A stretch of 64,000 nt of DNA from Candidatus Obscuribacterales bacterium (GCA_021732085.1 JAKFVQ010000023.1:156756-220755); one strand, 5' to 3'. Numbered from the stretch's first letter, positions 43,188 to 52,985 are shown. Numbers and translations are program-made. The notes: generated by a model not told the origin, from the letters alone.

Positions 43188-45050
43188 TTAGCCTTTCTTC
43201 GCTTTCTCTTCCAGCTTGAATGCTTTCTCATCATCCTTGGCGATTCGCTTGTTCAGCTTTTCGACCTCTTTGGGCGGCAGATCCGGTCTTAGAGACATGT
43301 AAGCTTTCAACTGGACCGATGCTTCTCTGTAGTACTTCGCTTGCGCCGGGCTGGATTTTTCCAAAGCATCAGCAACACCCATTCGGGCGTCGAAGTTACG
43401 AGGATTATCGAAGATCGCAGCATGGAACTTGTCGATTGCGCTGGCGAGCTGTTTGCGTTTAGCAAGGTCCTGCGCCAGTGTCAGATCCTGTCGAGCTGCT
43501 TCTCTAGCTTTGGCTACTAGATCAGAACCACGCTTTGCGCGCTCTTCTCCACCTGGGAAAGAAGCTGCTTTCTTATAGGCAGCATCAGCATTGTCGAGAT
43601 CGTGAATCATCAAAGCCAGGTCAGCAACTGCAAAAGTTTGTTTTGCATCTGGCGCGCTGGCGATGATTTGACTCATCATGTCTTGCGATTCTTTGAACTT
43701 ATTCTGCGAGAGCAATGCTTCTGCGTATGCCATTCTTTCACCATCGGTCTTTGGAGTTCCGATAGTGCTCAGATCAATCGTCTCTCCGGAAAGAGCTCGT
43801 ATTTTGGCGGCAGCCAAACGCAATTCCATGTTGTTTGGATTGAGTTGGATTGCTTTGTCGATCTGGCGCTTTGCTGCTTCAAAATCATTGGAAACGAGGA
43901 ACGCTCCACCTGATTCTTTTTGCGCTTTCAAGAAATAACCACGAGTCAAACCTTCGGCAGCTTGCGCATTGCCAGGGTTTGTGTTCATCACGGTCTCGTA
44001 TTCTTTGATGGCATCATCGAGCTTTTCGAGCTTCAAACTCTCATCACCGATGCGTTGGTGCAAGTCCGGATTATCAGGCATAAGAGCAAGCGCTCCGCGC
44101 AATCTGGAAATTGAAATTTCCAGGTCGCCCCGTCCTTCAAGTACATCTGAAATGTGCAAATATGCTTCCGGATTTTCTGGCTTGATAGCGATCGATTTTT
44201 CGTACTCCGCCATTGCAGCATTAGTGTTGCCTTGGGCTTGATAGGCTTCACCCATCGCTTGGTGCGTCGGCCAGCTGTTTCTGTTTTGGTACATCGCCGT
44301 GTTCAATTCTTTAATCGCGGCATCGACGTTACCCATTTTCAAATAGGTTTTGCCCAATCCATAGTGAGCAGTCGAGTTGCCGGAATTGTATTGAATTGCT
44401 TGCTTGAAATCACCTTCGGCTTCGCCTAGGCTGTTCTGATCTAGCTTAAGCATGCCCAATCCAGAATAGGCTTCAGAATATTTGGGATCGCTCTTAATTG
44501 CTTCGTTGTACTCTTTGATTGCCTCATCCGGGCGCTTCTGTTCACGCAAAGACTGCGCAAGTTGGTAGTGCGCTTCAGGAGAATAAGGATCCTTCTGCAG
44601 TGCCAAGCGGCACTCGTTTTCTGCCTGCTTCAACATCGAATCGCGTTGATTGCGAATCGTCATGTTGGAGGAAGAAAGCCGGTTCATGAGAACAAGAGCT
44701 TTTCCAGCGTGAGCAACGGAGTTTGTTGGATCCATTTGCAACGCTTTGTCGAATTGCTCTTCAGCTGCATCGAGCTTGAACTGCTTACCGAGCGCCATAC
44801 CGTAACCGGCAATTGCAGCTGGATTCTTTGAATCATGGCTCATTACCTTTTTGTATGCATCGGCAGCATCGTTCCAGTTTCCCTTGGACAATAAATCGTC
44901 CGCTTCCATCATGTCGCGAGAGACTTTGCCCTTTAGCTTTTGTTTTCCTCCCGCAAGCCCAACCTCAGCAGAGGCAGACTGGAAAATTCCGACGCCAACG
45001 CTGAGTGCGGTGAGCACGGTCAAAAAAGCTGATAACGCTCTTGATCTCAT
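43188..45050 (-). CDS. large exported TPR-repeat protein
   Basis: AAAGGAGCGTT precedes the ATG, and a signal peptide follows (ALSAFLTVLTALSVGVGIFQSASA). About a dozen TPR motifs make up most of the 620 residues. They are most regular between residues 50 and 370: GNWNDAADAYKKVMSHDSKN, RPDEAIKEYNEAIKSDPKY, GNVDAAIKELNTAMYQNRN. The tail is Lys/Glu-rich. The solenoid is predicted to be periplasmic. Partner and role are unknown. A single-gene unit ends at the strong terminator at 43112. Confidence 0.85.
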   Translation of the reverse strand: MRSRALSAFLTVLTALSVGVGIFQSASAEVGLAGGKQKLKGKVSRDMMEADDLLSKGNWNDAADAYKKVMSHDSKNPAAIAGYGMALGKQFKLDAAEEQFDKALQMDPTNSVAHAGKALVLMNRLSSSNMTIRNQRDSMLKQAENECRLALQKDPYSPEAHYQLAQSLREQKRPDEAIKEYNEAIKSDPKYSEAYSGLGMLKLDQNSLGEAEGDFKQAIQYNSGNSTAHYGLGKTYLKMGNVDAAIKELNTAMYQNRNSWPTHQAMGEAYQAQGNTNAAMAEYEKSIAIKPENPEAYLHISDVLEGRGDLEISISRLRGALALMPDNPDLHQRIGDESLKLEKLDDAIKEYETVMNTNPGNAQAAEGLTRGYFLKAQKESGGAFLVSNDFEAAKRQIDKAIQLNPNNMELRLAAAKIRALSGETIDLSTIGTPKTDGERMAYAEALLSQNKFKESQDMMSQIIASAPDAKQTFAVADLALMIHDLDNADAAYKKAASFPGGEERAKRGSDLVAKAREAARQDLTLAQDLAKRKQLASAIDKFHAAIFDNPRNFDARMGVADALEKSSPAQAKYYREASVQLKAYMSLRPDLPPKEVEKLNKRIAKDDEKAFKLEEKAKKG

Positions 45051-45305
45051 AACGCTCCTTTAATATGTTTGGTTGAGCCAAGTATGCAAAATCGTATGGT
45101 CTTTATTTCCTGAAACTGCCGATCTTGACCTTTATTTCATGAATGGCTTTACAGGCAAGGCTTACCGAAATTTTTGCCGGCGACAAGCAGGTCTGAGAAG
45201 CTTCTAGCCTGCTTTGCAATGAAGCTAATTGTTTTTCGCAAGCCAAAACATGTTCTATATAATGATGGTTTCCATCCCGCTGAACTTCCAAAAGGAGCTC
45301 GTTCC

Positions 45306-46064
45306 GTGTCCGGACATTCCAAATGGGCAAATATCAAGCGCCAGAAAGCCGTTGTTGACGCTAAAAAGGGCGCGACTTACGCCAAAATGGCCCGCGAGAT
45401 AATCGTGGCAGCCAGATTCGGTGGTGGCGATCCTGCCGGCAATTTTCGCTTGCGCCATGCCATAGAGAAGGCAAAGGCCGAAGGCGTGCCGAACGATAAC
45501 ATTCAACGCGCTATTGAAAAGGGCGCTGGCGCTGGCGGCGCCGATCAGATGGAGGAGCTGACGTACGAGGGGTATGGCCCCGGGGGCGTGGCAATAATGG
45601 TACGCTGCGCCACTGATAACCGAAACAGGACCGCAGGCGACATTCGCAGCTACTTCTCAAAATACGGCGGCAACATGGGCGAAACCGGTTGCGTAGGCTG
45701 GATGTTTAAAGAGCGCGGGGAAATCACGATTCCACGCCCGCAAAAGATGACTGACGACGATATTATGCTTGCCGCGCTTGATGCCGGAGCCGAAGATCTC
45801 GACACCTCCTCAGATGAATATATAACTGTTATTTGCCAGCCAAATGATCTCGAAAAAGTACAATCAGGACTAACGACGGCGGGCTTAAGCATTGATTCTG
45901 CCGATGCAGTCATGGATCCAATCACGACTGCGGAGATACAAGATCGCGACAACGCAAAGCAGCTGATCAAGCTCCTGGACGTGATCGAGAATCATGATGA
46001 TGTGCAAAAAGTCTACGCAAATTTCGAGATGAATCCAGAATGGATCGCAGAATTTCTGAATTAA
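45306..46064 (+). CDS. yebC: YebC/PmpR family protein
   Basis: The start is GTG at 45306, giving the conserved opening (M)SGHSKWANIKRQKAVVDAKKG, with AGGAG 8 bases upstream; an ATG at 45174 is rejected. The product (252 residues) has all three family domains, including EKAKAEGVPNDNIQRAI, YEGYGPGGVAIMVRCATDNRNRT, and the late FEMNPEWI. Members are known as DNA-binding regulators and, in the TACO1 branch, as translation factors. Which role applies here is open. It is a single gene. The region upstream (45188-45215) carries an imperfect palindrome related to the repeat at 24909. Confidence 0.95.
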   Translation: MSGHSKWANIKRQKAVVDAKKGATYAKMAREIIVAARFGGGDPAGNFRLRHAIEKAKAEGVPNDNIQRAIEKGAGAGGADQMEELTYEGYGPGGVAIMVRCATDNRNRTAGDIRSYFSKYGGNMGETGCVGWMFKERGEITIPRPQKMTDDDIMLAALDAGAEDLDTSSDEYITVICQPNDLEKVQSGLTTAGLSIDSADAVMDPITTAEIQDRDNAKQLIKLLDVIENHDDVQKVYANFEMNPEWIAEFLN

Positions 46065-46613
46065 TGGATGCAGATTAAACGCAAAATGCCGCTATAGCTT
46101 GGGGAGCTTCAGGACACTTTTTTCTCAAGAATATGCAAACGAAAGTTACAAGCCAAGATGCGCATCTCTTGGCTTGTACGGTGGATATACAAAGCGCCGA
46201 GTAGCCGCTATTTCGCAGCGATAAACTACTAATCCAGTACAGATCTGCAATCGAATTAAGTGAGCAATTTAAGCAAGATTTACATGTCGATACAAAACGG
46301 CCTTAACGTCACCTCTCGACGACTACCTTAAAGTCGGTTAATCGGAAAGCTTTGCTGCTATCACTTCGATCAGAGATTCCTGACAAGCTGCGATCAAAGA
46401 GTTCTGCGTGTCAACACAGAAAGGCTTAAGCGTCTTTAAGAGAAGCGCTCAGTATGCGGGCCGCCGAAAAATTGATGTTGTCAGGTATTTTTTGACTCGA
46501 TACAAAACTTCCTGCTACCTTGTCGCCTGCTTCGAAGTTGCAAAAGCTAGCAACGAATTCCTGGATTTTCAGAATCCTCTATCACTAGCACCAACACTAG
46601 AAATGGGCTCAAG
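46065..46613. other. 549-bp intergenic region with a hairpin and a duplicated 27-bp segment
   Basis: It holds the 12-bp hairpin at 46147-46178. Two similar segments, 46284-46310 (ATGTCGATACAAAACGGC...) and 46408-46433 (GTGTCAACACAGAAAGGC...), would read MSIQNGLNV and MSTQKGLSV. A 69-codon frame from 46408 exists but has no ribosome binding site. The region is long enough for a regulatory RNA or a decayed gene, but nothing firm can be said. Confidence 0.4.
46147..46178. repeat. perfect 12-bp inverted repeat
   Basis: TACAAGCCAAGA (46147-46158), an 8-base spacer, TCTTGGCTTGTA (46167-46178). It lies 83 bp after the yebC stop but is not followed by T residues, so it is either a factor-dependent terminator hairpin or an operator-like site for the rlpA-like gene. 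Confidence 0.65.
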
Positions 46614-47453
46614 ATGAATACACAGATCAATAGAAATAAAGGCGCGCAGGGCAATTGCATCAAATTGCTGCGCGTGTTTGCGCTATCGGTCTCCGTCGGA
46701 TTCTTATTTAGCGCAGGCGCTCAAGCACGTGACCTTGCACCGGAAGTGGTCTCTCGCGTGTGGATGGATAACGGCCAACAGATCGCATCGGTCGAATTGA
46801 ATGGCGAAGAAGTCGTCCGATTTAAGTCAGACGATAACGATGATGATGACGCCGCTGAAGAAGCAGAAGATTTGGCAGTAAGACTGCAAGAGTTGATCTC
46901 CGACAAGAAGTTTGACCCTAACACCATCGTGCCAATGCGCGATGACGACCGCTGCTCCATCAAGGGCGACGGCGATGTCATCCTCAGCTTCGACCCTTAT
47001 GCCGGACAAGCAGACAATGACACGGAAGACGATCAGAAGCGTTTTGGCAGAGCTTTCGAAATGGCGACCAGAGTTGCCAACGCGCTGCGCATCGCATTTG
47101 GTGTCACTCCCGTAAATCTGGATATTGCCGACAAGCCAATGTCCCGCTTGGAGATGCTCGGCAAACAATTTACAGGAGCAGCCTCCTGGTACGGCGGAAG
47201 ATTCAATGGACGCCGCTGCTCAGACGGCTCGCGCTTCAGCGAAGCTCGGCTTACAGCAGCTCACCGCAGCTTGCCGTTTGGAACGAAGGTTCTGGTTAAG
47301 AACCGCAAGACTGGCGATACCTGCGTTGTTGAGGTTAATGACCGCGGACCATTCATCGACGGGCGCGTAATCGACGTTTCAAAAGCAGCAGCAAAGCAGT
47401 TAAACATGGTAAGCGCTGGAATCGCCTCTGTTGAATGCACTGTCCTCCAGTAG
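46614..47453 (+). CDS. rlpA: RlpA-like double-psi beta-barrel protein
   Basis: After a signal peptide (LLRVFALSVSVGFLFSAGAQA) comes an acidic region (DDNDDDDAAEEAED). The C-terminal DPBB domain is in the last ~95 residues: GAASWYGGRFNGRRCSDGSRFS, TAAHRSLPFGTKVLVKN, VEVNDRGPFIDGRVIDVSKAAAKQL. This matches the RlpA core, including the conserved Asp-Arg-Gly-Pro and the Tyr-Gly of the active groove. RlpA proteins act on denuded peptidoglycan in the periplasm or outer membrane. No SPOR domain is present. No lipobox cysteine is seen in the signal, so it may be soluble rather than a lipoprotein. Confidence 0.85.
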   Translation: MNTQINRNKGAQGNCIKLLRVFALSVSVGFLFSAGAQARDLAPEVVSRVWMDNGQQIASVELNGEEVVRFKSDDNDDDDAAEEAEDLAVRLQELISDKKFDPNTIVPMRDDDRCSIKGDGDVILSFDPYAGQADNDTEDDQKRFGRAFEMATRVANALRIAFGVTPVNLDIADKPMSRLEMLGKQFTGAASWYGGRFNGRRCSDGSRFSEARLTAAHRSLPFGTKVLVKNRKTGDTCVVEVNDRGPFIDGRVIDVSKAAAKQLNMVSAGIASVECTVLQ

Positions 47454-47580
47454 TCTTTCAAACCAGCCGTAGCGAAGTGATGGGGGGCAAAGGCTCCTTT
47501 ACACTTTCACATTAGAAATCCTTATGCATACGAAACTCTGTTAAAATGCCACCTGGTAGATATAGCGGGTTTACAGTCAC

Positions 47581-49035
47581 TTGACTTCAAAAGTTAGAGC
47601 GAGAATAGCGCCCAGTCCGACCGGGCATCTTCATCTCGGCACTGCTCGTACAGCGCTGTACAACTACCTCTTTGCGCGCAAAGAGCAGGGAGATTTCATC
47701 CTGCGCCTCGAGGACACTGACGAAGTTCGCTCTGACGAAAAATACACAGCAGACATTCTCGATGGGCTCCGCTGGCTGGGCATGAATTGGGACGAAGGTC
47801 CAGATATCGGCGGTCCATTTCCACCATACAGACAAACACAAAAGACTGATCATTACGAACAAGTAGCACACAAGCTCATCGCTGAGGGCAAGGCGTACTT
47901 TTGCTACGCTAGCCCCGAAGAGCTGGACGCACTGCGCGAAGAACAGAAACAACGCAACGAGTCACAGCGCTACGATAATCGCGGGCGCCACTATTCTTCA
48001 GAAGAAGTGGATAACTACGTCAAGGAAGGACGCATTCCGGTCATTCGATTTAAAGTCGAAGATGACCGCGTCGTCAGCTGGCATGACGCAATTAAAGGCG
48101 AAATCCAAATTCACACGGCCGACATCGGCGGCGACATGGTAATTGTGAAATCGAGTGGCATCGCGATCTACAACTTCGCTGTTGTTGTCGATGACATCGA
48201 CATGAAAATGACGCACGTAATTCGCGGCGAAGATCACATCCACAATACTGCTAAGCAAATCCTGCTCTACGAAGCACTCGGCATGGAGCATCCAGTTTTC
48301 GCTCACGTTCCGCTAATCGTTGATACCGATAGAGCAAAGCTTTCCAAACGCAAACACGGCGAAGCAGTCCACATTCTCAAATATCGCGTTGACGGATATA
48401 TGCCCGAAGCGATGATGAATTATCTAGCTCAAATGAGCTGGACACCACTCGGTGACAAAGAAATCTTCAGCGTCGAAGAAGCATGCCAGATGTTTGATAT
48501 TCACAAAGTCAGCAAGAGCCATGCCATTTTCGATATTAAGAAACTCAATTGGTTTAACGCACATTACCTGCGCAGCTTGCCACTAAATGTAGTGACAGAC
48601 AGAGCCATGCCCTATCTGAGCGATTACAATCTCAGCCAGTATTCACGGGAGAAACTGGAAGAAATCGTCAAATTGCTGCGCGAAGGACTTGAAGTGCTCG
48701 GTGATATCAAACAGGCCGGGGCGTTCTTCTTTAACGAGAAGATTGAGGTCTCTGACGAAGCTGTTGCCGGATTGCTAAAACAAGACAACTCCAGAAAAGT
48801 TTTGAGCAAAGTTATTGAAAGCCTTCCGCAGTTCCCCTGGGAAGATCCCAAAGGCTGCAAGGCAATCATTGATGGCATCGGCAAAGAGTTAGGAATGAAA
48901 GGCAAGGATTTGTACTGGCCGGTACGAGCTGCTCTCTGCGGCTGTACTTCAGGACCAGATCTTGGCGCGACTCTGTCTATCCTCGGAGAGACCAGAGTAC
49001 GCAGCAGGATCGAGTCCCTGCTTCAACCCTGCTAA
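47581..49035 (+). CDS. gltX: glutamyl-tRNA synthetase
   Basis: The 484-residue class I synthetase has the HIGH-type motif APSPTGHLHLGTARTALYN and the KMSKS-type motif KLSKRKHGE. The intervening YNFAVVVDDIDMKMTHVIRGEDHI block is typical of GluRS. It charges tRNA-Glu, and possibly tRNA-Gln if gatCAB exists elsewhere. The start is TTG at 47581; no ATG lies upstream in frame before a stop, and the ribosome binding site is weak. It precedes cysS by 54 bp on the same strand. Confidence 0.97.
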   Translation: MTSKVRARIAPSPTGHLHLGTARTALYNYLFARKEQGDFILRLEDTDEVRSDEKYTADILDGLRWLGMNWDEGPDIGGPFPPYRQTQKTDHYEQVAHKLIAEGKAYFCYASPEELDALREEQKQRNESQRYDNRGRHYSSEEVDNYVKEGRIPVIRFKVEDDRVVSWHDAIKGEIQIHTADIGGDMVIVKSSGIAIYNFAVVVDDIDMKMTHVIRGEDHIHNTAKQILLYEALGMEHPVFAHVPLIVDTDRAKLSKRKHGEAVHILKYRVDGYMPEAMMNYLAQMSWTPLGDKEIFSVEEACQMFDIHKVSKSHAIFDIKKLNWFNAHYLRSLPLNVVTDRAMPYLSDYNLSQYSREKLEEIVKLLREGLEVLGDIKQAGAFFFNEKIEVSDEAVAGLLKQDNSRKVLSKVIESLPQFPWEDPKGCKAIIDGIGKELGMKGKDLYWPVRAALCGCTSGPDLGATLSILGETRVRSRIESLLQPC

Positions 49036-49089
49036 TTTTCCAATTCTATAAAGTGCTGTGCTACAGCGCTAAATCCTGGAGATAGAACA

Positions 49090-50568
49090 ATGTCCGGTCT
49101 AAAAGTATTCAACACGCTCACAAGCAAGAAAGAAGATTTCGTGCCGCTGCAGGCAGGCAAAGTGAATCTCTACTCTTGCGGTCCTACCGTTTACGATTTG
49201 AGCCACCTGGGACACGCTCGCAAAGAAATCAACTTTGACGTAATTCAACGCTATATTCGCTTCTCCGGATACAATCTCACCTACGTGCGCAATATCACCG
49301 ATATCGATGACAAAATCATCAACCGCGCTCGCGAAGTAGATGAAAGAACCGAGAAGCTGGCACGCCGCTTTACCTTCACCTTCTGGAAGGACATGGACGC
49401 GCTCAACGTAGCGCCGCCTGATATCGAGCCGCGCGCAACCGAGTTCATCAAGCCGATGATGGCTTTCGTCGAGGATTTGATCAAGAAAGGACACGCCTAC
49501 GCTTCTGGGGGCGATGTTTATTTCGATGTGCTTTCATTCAAGGACTACGGCAAACTGAGAAAGCAAAGCATTGAAGACCTGTTGCACGGTGCCCGAGACC
49601 AAGTTCGCAGCCAAACCGAGCTAAAGGAAATCAAAAAGAACCCTGTCGATTTTGCTTTATGGAAGTCCGCTCCCACAACCGAGATGGGCTGGGAAAGCCC
49701 ATGGGGCTGGGGCAGACCCGGATGGCACCTCGAGTGCTCCACCATGATCAAACATGCATTAGGCACCACAATCGATATTCACGGTGGCGGTGAGGATCTA
49801 ATTTTCCCCCACCACGAAAACGAGATTGCACAATCAGAAGCTCTGCACGACCAGCCTCTGGCGAAGTACTGGTTGCACAACTCCTTTGTGCAAGTTGATG
49901 CCGAAAAAATGTCGAAGTCGCTGGGCAACTTCCAAACCATACAATCGGTGCTGGCAAGTTATTCGCCTGATACCGTCCGCTTGTTCGTGCTGCAAACTCA
50001 CTATCGTAGCCCGATCGAATTTAGCGGAGAAAGTGTGGAAGCTGCCAAGGCGGGCACAGCAAGATTGCTCAGGGCAGCGCGCTATGCAAAAGATGACGAG
50101 GCTCACAGCTCAGTCCTCAAAAATGGCAAAGCGCACAAATACCTGAGCGCAGACCATCCGTGCCTGACCAGCCTTCGCGATAACGAGCAAGGTGGCGATG
50201 TGATTCGTAAATTACACGCTGATTTTGTCGAAGCGATGGACAATGACTTCAACACACCACAGGCAATTTCAGCCTTATTTGCAGTTGCAGATCTAATTTT
50301 CTCGAGCAAAGACGAGAATCTTGCGGCAATCTATGCTGCCGGACTCAAAGCTTATGCCGGCGTCCTCGGTCTGACACTGACAGATACAGGCAAGATCATT
50401 GACAGCCAAACCGGTGCTCAACTTGTTGAACGCTTGCTTGATCTTAGGGATGCAGCGCGCGCAAATAAGGACTACAAACAGTCCGACCAGATCCGCGACA
50501 CGCTTCAGGCTTTGGGAATCAAAGTCATGGATGTGAAGGGCGGACGCGCGCAGTGGGAGAAAGACTAG
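49090..50568 (+). CDS. cysS: cysteinyl-tRNA synthetase
   Basis: The 492-residue enzyme has zinc ligands in YSCGPTVYD and HLECS plus the HHENE histidine/glutamate block. The HIGH-type motif is LSHLGHARKE and KMSKSLGNF is the KMSKS loop. It charges tRNA-Cys. GGAGATAGAACA precedes the ATG. It is the second of three genes (gltX-cysS-racemase) with a 15-bp gap to the next, so they are likely one operon. All catalytic motifs are intact. Confidence 0.97.
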   Translation: MSGLKVFNTLTSKKEDFVPLQAGKVNLYSCGPTVYDLSHLGHARKEINFDVIQRYIRFSGYNLTYVRNITDIDDKIINRAREVDERTEKLARRFTFTFWKDMDALNVAPPDIEPRATEFIKPMMAFVEDLIKKGHAYASGGDVYFDVLSFKDYGKLRKQSIEDLLHGARDQVRSQTELKEIKKNPVDFALWKSAPTTEMGWESPWGWGRPGWHLECSTMIKHALGTTIDIHGGGEDLIFPHHENEIAQSEALHDQPLAKYWLHNSFVQVDAEKMSKSLGNFQTIQSVLASYSPDTVRLFVLQTHYRSPIEFSGESVEAAKAGTARLLRAARYAKDDEAHSSVLKNGKAHKYLSADHPCLTSLRDNEQGGDVIRKLHADFVEAMDNDFNTPQAISALFAVADLIFSSKDENLAAIYAAGLKAYAGVLGLTLTDTGKIIDSQTGAQLVERLLDLRDAARANKDYKQSDQIRDTLQALGIKVMDVKGGRAQWEKD

Positions 50569-50583
50569 ACAGGAAGCTCTTGC

Positions 50584-51279
50584 ATGACTAAACACATAGG
50601 AATCGTGGCTTGCAGTTCAGAAGGAGCTGCCCTTTGCTACAGAACTATTTGTTTGGAAGGCAAAGAATTTCTTGGCGCTTTCAACCATCCAGAAATAAGT
50701 ATGCACACATTTTCGCTAGGGCTCTTCATTGACGCCCTCGAAGATGATAATTGGGAGGGCGTGGCAGAATTGATGCTGCGCTCTGCCCATAAATTGAAAC
50801 AAGCCGGCGCTGATTTCTTGATTTGTCCAGACAATACAATTCACCAGGCACTGCCGATGGTGATTCCAAAATCGCCGCTTCCTTGGATGCACATTGCAGA
50901 AGAAGTGGCCAATGAGGCGACAAAACAAAACCTGAAGAGGCTTCTCATTCTTGGCACTACAATGCTGATGAATGGACCTGTTTACATGCAGAAACTCGAC
51001 AAAGTCGGCATCGGGCACATGACGCCTGATGAGAAGAGAAAGAAAAAAATATCGAATATTATTTTCCAGGAGTTGGTGCTCGGTGAAATTTCCGAAAGCT
51101 CTCGGCGCTTTTATTCTGAAACAATCAATGAATATAAGAAGCAAGGCTGTGACGGGGTTGTTCTAGGTTGCACAGAAATTCCTTTGCTCGTGCAACAGGA
51201 ACATTCGTCACTGAAGATTCTCGATTCCACAAGAATCCTTGCTCGCGCGGCTCTGGAGGCAGCCGTCAAAGACGATTAA
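50584..51279 (+). CDS. aspartate/glutamate racemase family protein
   Basis: The 231-residue protein has the two cysteine-containing sites of the Asp/Glu racemase fold. The first reads LICPDNTIHQ where the family commonly has Cys/Thr-Asn-Thr-x-His; the second is GVVLGCTEIPLL. It starts GIVACSSEGAALCYRT, again typical. Such enzymes interconvert L- and D-amino acids in the cytoplasm by a two-base mechanism. A role in D-Glu supply for murein is possible, but it resembles the YgeA-like group more than MurI. AGGAAG lies ~10 bases upstream. It is the last gene of the gltX-cysS run. Confidence 0.88.
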   Translation: MTKHIGIVACSSEGAALCYRTICLEGKEFLGAFNHPEISMHTFSLGLFIDALEDDNWEGVAELMLRSAHKLKQAGADFLICPDNTIHQALPMVIPKSPLPWMHIAEEVANEATKQNLKRLLILGTTMLMNGPVYMQKLDKVGIGHMTPDEKRKKKISNIIFQELVLGEISESSRRFYSETINEYKKQGCDGVVLGCTEIPLLVQQEHSSLKILDSTRILARAALEAAVKDD

Positions 51280-51468
51280 TCATAACTGCCGGCCGCCATC
51301 AGCCTAATGGTCATCGGCACCTTCCTAGGATCGCAAGGCATTCAACTGCAATAAGGAAAGCGGCGCCGGGCAGCTATCCATCAAGCAGAAATCTATTCAA
51401 CAACGAGGCGAATTCGACAAACTGTTTAGGACGAACAGTAGTGTTGACAATTCACTCTCTCGAAAGCT

Positions 51469-51552
51469 CGGAGAGGGTGGGATTCGAACCCACGTGGCTT
51501 GCGCCCATCCGCTTTCGAGGCGGCGCCGTTATGACCGCTTCGGTACCTCTCC
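51469..51552 (-). tRNA. tRNA-Ser (anticodon CGA)
   Basis: The reverse strand folds as a class II tRNA. The acceptor is GGAGAGG/CCTCTCC, the anticodon loop is CTCGAAA in a CCGC/GCGG stem, and there is a long variable arm. The T-arm has GTTCGAATCC. The anticodon is CGA, reading UCG serine codons. CCA is not encoded. Acceptor, T and anticodon stems all pair. A plus-strand frame across it (51168-51596) is an artefact. Confidence 0.97.
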
Positions 51553-51564
51553 TCAATACGCGCT

Positions 51565-51573
51565 ATTTTAGCA
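51565..51573 (-). promoter_or_regulatory. extended -10 promoter for tRNA-Ser
   Basis: Reading minus, TGCTAAAAT has the extended TG element and a good -10 (TAAAAT). It ends 12 bases before the tRNA 5' end, putting the start point a few bases upstream of it. No good -35 was found. Confidence 0.5.
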
Positions 51574-51731
51574 AATCTCTAGTGGTAATTTTTTGAATGA
51601 AAGTCAATAAGTAACAGTGACTACAGAGCAATACAAGAGTAGAATTAGCGGCTCGAAAAGCCTACAAGTAGCCAACATTACGTACCTTATATTCTTCAAG
51701 CCGCGACAATTACCTCACTTTTAATAAAAAT

Positions 51732-52886
51732 ATGACATCCAAAATTTTCTGTGTTTCAATCATCCTGGCTGCAAGCCTATCCGTTAATGCTGCACTTTCA
51801 CAAAATGCCGCTTTCAGAGTAGGTCAAAAAGTCACATTTCAAGACAACGTGGGCCGTTATGGCGGGGGGCGTGTCAGCGCAACAGTGACCAAGGATAGGG
51901 GTCCTTCGTGGGAATATGCCGGACGCTATGAAGTTCGCGTCGACGGCGCCGACCCAAAGAATCAAGATACGTCCTTCAATGCATCTGAGCTTCAAACAGC
52001 AGATGCGGCACCTGGACATCCAGCTGCAAGTGGTGAAGCAGCAGCAACAGGTGTGAATCACTCAAATGCAGCTTTTAAGATTGGCGAAACGGTGAGCTTC
52101 GAAGACAGGATTGGCCGCTTTGGTGGCGGCAAAGTTACCGGAACTGTAATACAAGACAAAGGACCATCCTGGGAATACGCTGGGCGCTACCAGGTCAAAA
52201 TAAATGGGGCACCAGCAGGACAAGAGATTCAAGGTTTTAACGCCTCTGATTTGCAGAAAGGTGCTGCGGCAAGGGGCGGGCAAGCGGCGGCGCTAGCGAA
52301 TCCTGCGGCAAATCCAGCAGCCAACATTCCACCCCAGAACGCACAGCAGCAAAATCCGAGACCGGCACAACCCGGCCTGCCGGCAGCAAACAATCCGGCA
52401 GCGAAGGCGCCAGTGGCACCGGGGGCGGTGCATAATGCAAATGATTGGGGACGACCGCCGGCTCGAGGCAACTTTAAGTATGGCAAGCCGAATCTCAGGC
52501 CAATGCTGGGACATAATGCGATCACACCACCTGGACTAAAAGAATTCTTTGTCGGCACTCCACCCGGTGATGAGTCACCAATTGGCCGATGGTACACCAG
52601 AACTGGTGGCGTATGGACAAAAAAAGGTGGTCCCGATTACGACGGCAATCAAACGTACGAGTGGGGTAATCCAGAGGTTGCAGAGCTGATAAATGTCATG
52701 CCCAACGGCACCTGGGCGATGAATTATCATGGGAAGATAACAACCGGCAAATGGTACGACATTGGCCAAAATGTAATTCGCCTCGTGAACATGACTCCAG
52801 GCGAAGACTGGACCGCATCGGTCTATGATCACATGATTCAGTTCAAGGGCGAAATGGGGCTTACCAAAGAAGGCAACCGGTATTAG
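51732..52886 (+). CDS. exported protein with a duplicated GPSWEYAGRY module
   Basis: A signal peptide (CVSIILAASLSVNAALS) is followed by two tandem ~45-residue modules with matching blocks. The first has VGQKVTFQDNVGRYGGGRV and GPSWEYAGRYEVRVDG; the second has IGETVSFEDRIGRFGGGKV and GPSWEYAGRYQVKING. The linker after them is rich in Ala, Pro, Gln and Asn. The C-terminal domain of ~110 residues is aromatic and glycine-rich (YEWGNPEVAELINVMPNGTW, then GKWYDIGQNVIRL). The fold may be SH3-like for the modules, but no family was recognised. A role at the cell surface is inference. The ribosome binding site is poor (A/T-rich). Confidence 0.7.
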   Translation: MTSKIFCVSIILAASLSVNAALSQNAAFRVGQKVTFQDNVGRYGGGRVSATVTKDRGPSWEYAGRYEVRVDGADPKNQDTSFNASELQTADAAPGHPAASGEAAATGVNHSNAAFKIGETVSFEDRIGRFGGGKVTGTVIQDKGPSWEYAGRYQVKINGAPAGQEIQGFNASDLQKGAAARGGQAAALANPAANPAANIPPQNAQQQNPRPAQPGLPAANNPAAKAPVAPGAVHNANDWGRPPARGNFKYGKPNLRPMLGHNAITPPGLKEFFVGTPPGDESPIGRWYTRTGGVWTKKGGPDYDGNQTYEWGNPEVAELINVMPNGTWAMNYHGKITTGKWYDIGQNVIRLVNMTPGEDWTASVYDHMIQFKGEMGLTKEGNRY

Positions 52887-52985
52887 TCCGTTCAACCTTG
52901 TGGTCGGCAAAAAATACACAGCCAGTCAAGCTGATAATTTTCAGAATATTGCCAGCATGCGGTGACCAGGAAAGACAGGATAGGT

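Noticed and set aside
51168..51596. 142-codon plus-strand ORF containing FEPTWLAPIRFRGG
   Set aside because: It reads through the reverse complement of tRNA-Ser and part of the racemase gene in another frame; this peptide is a typical artefact of translating a tRNA-Ser.
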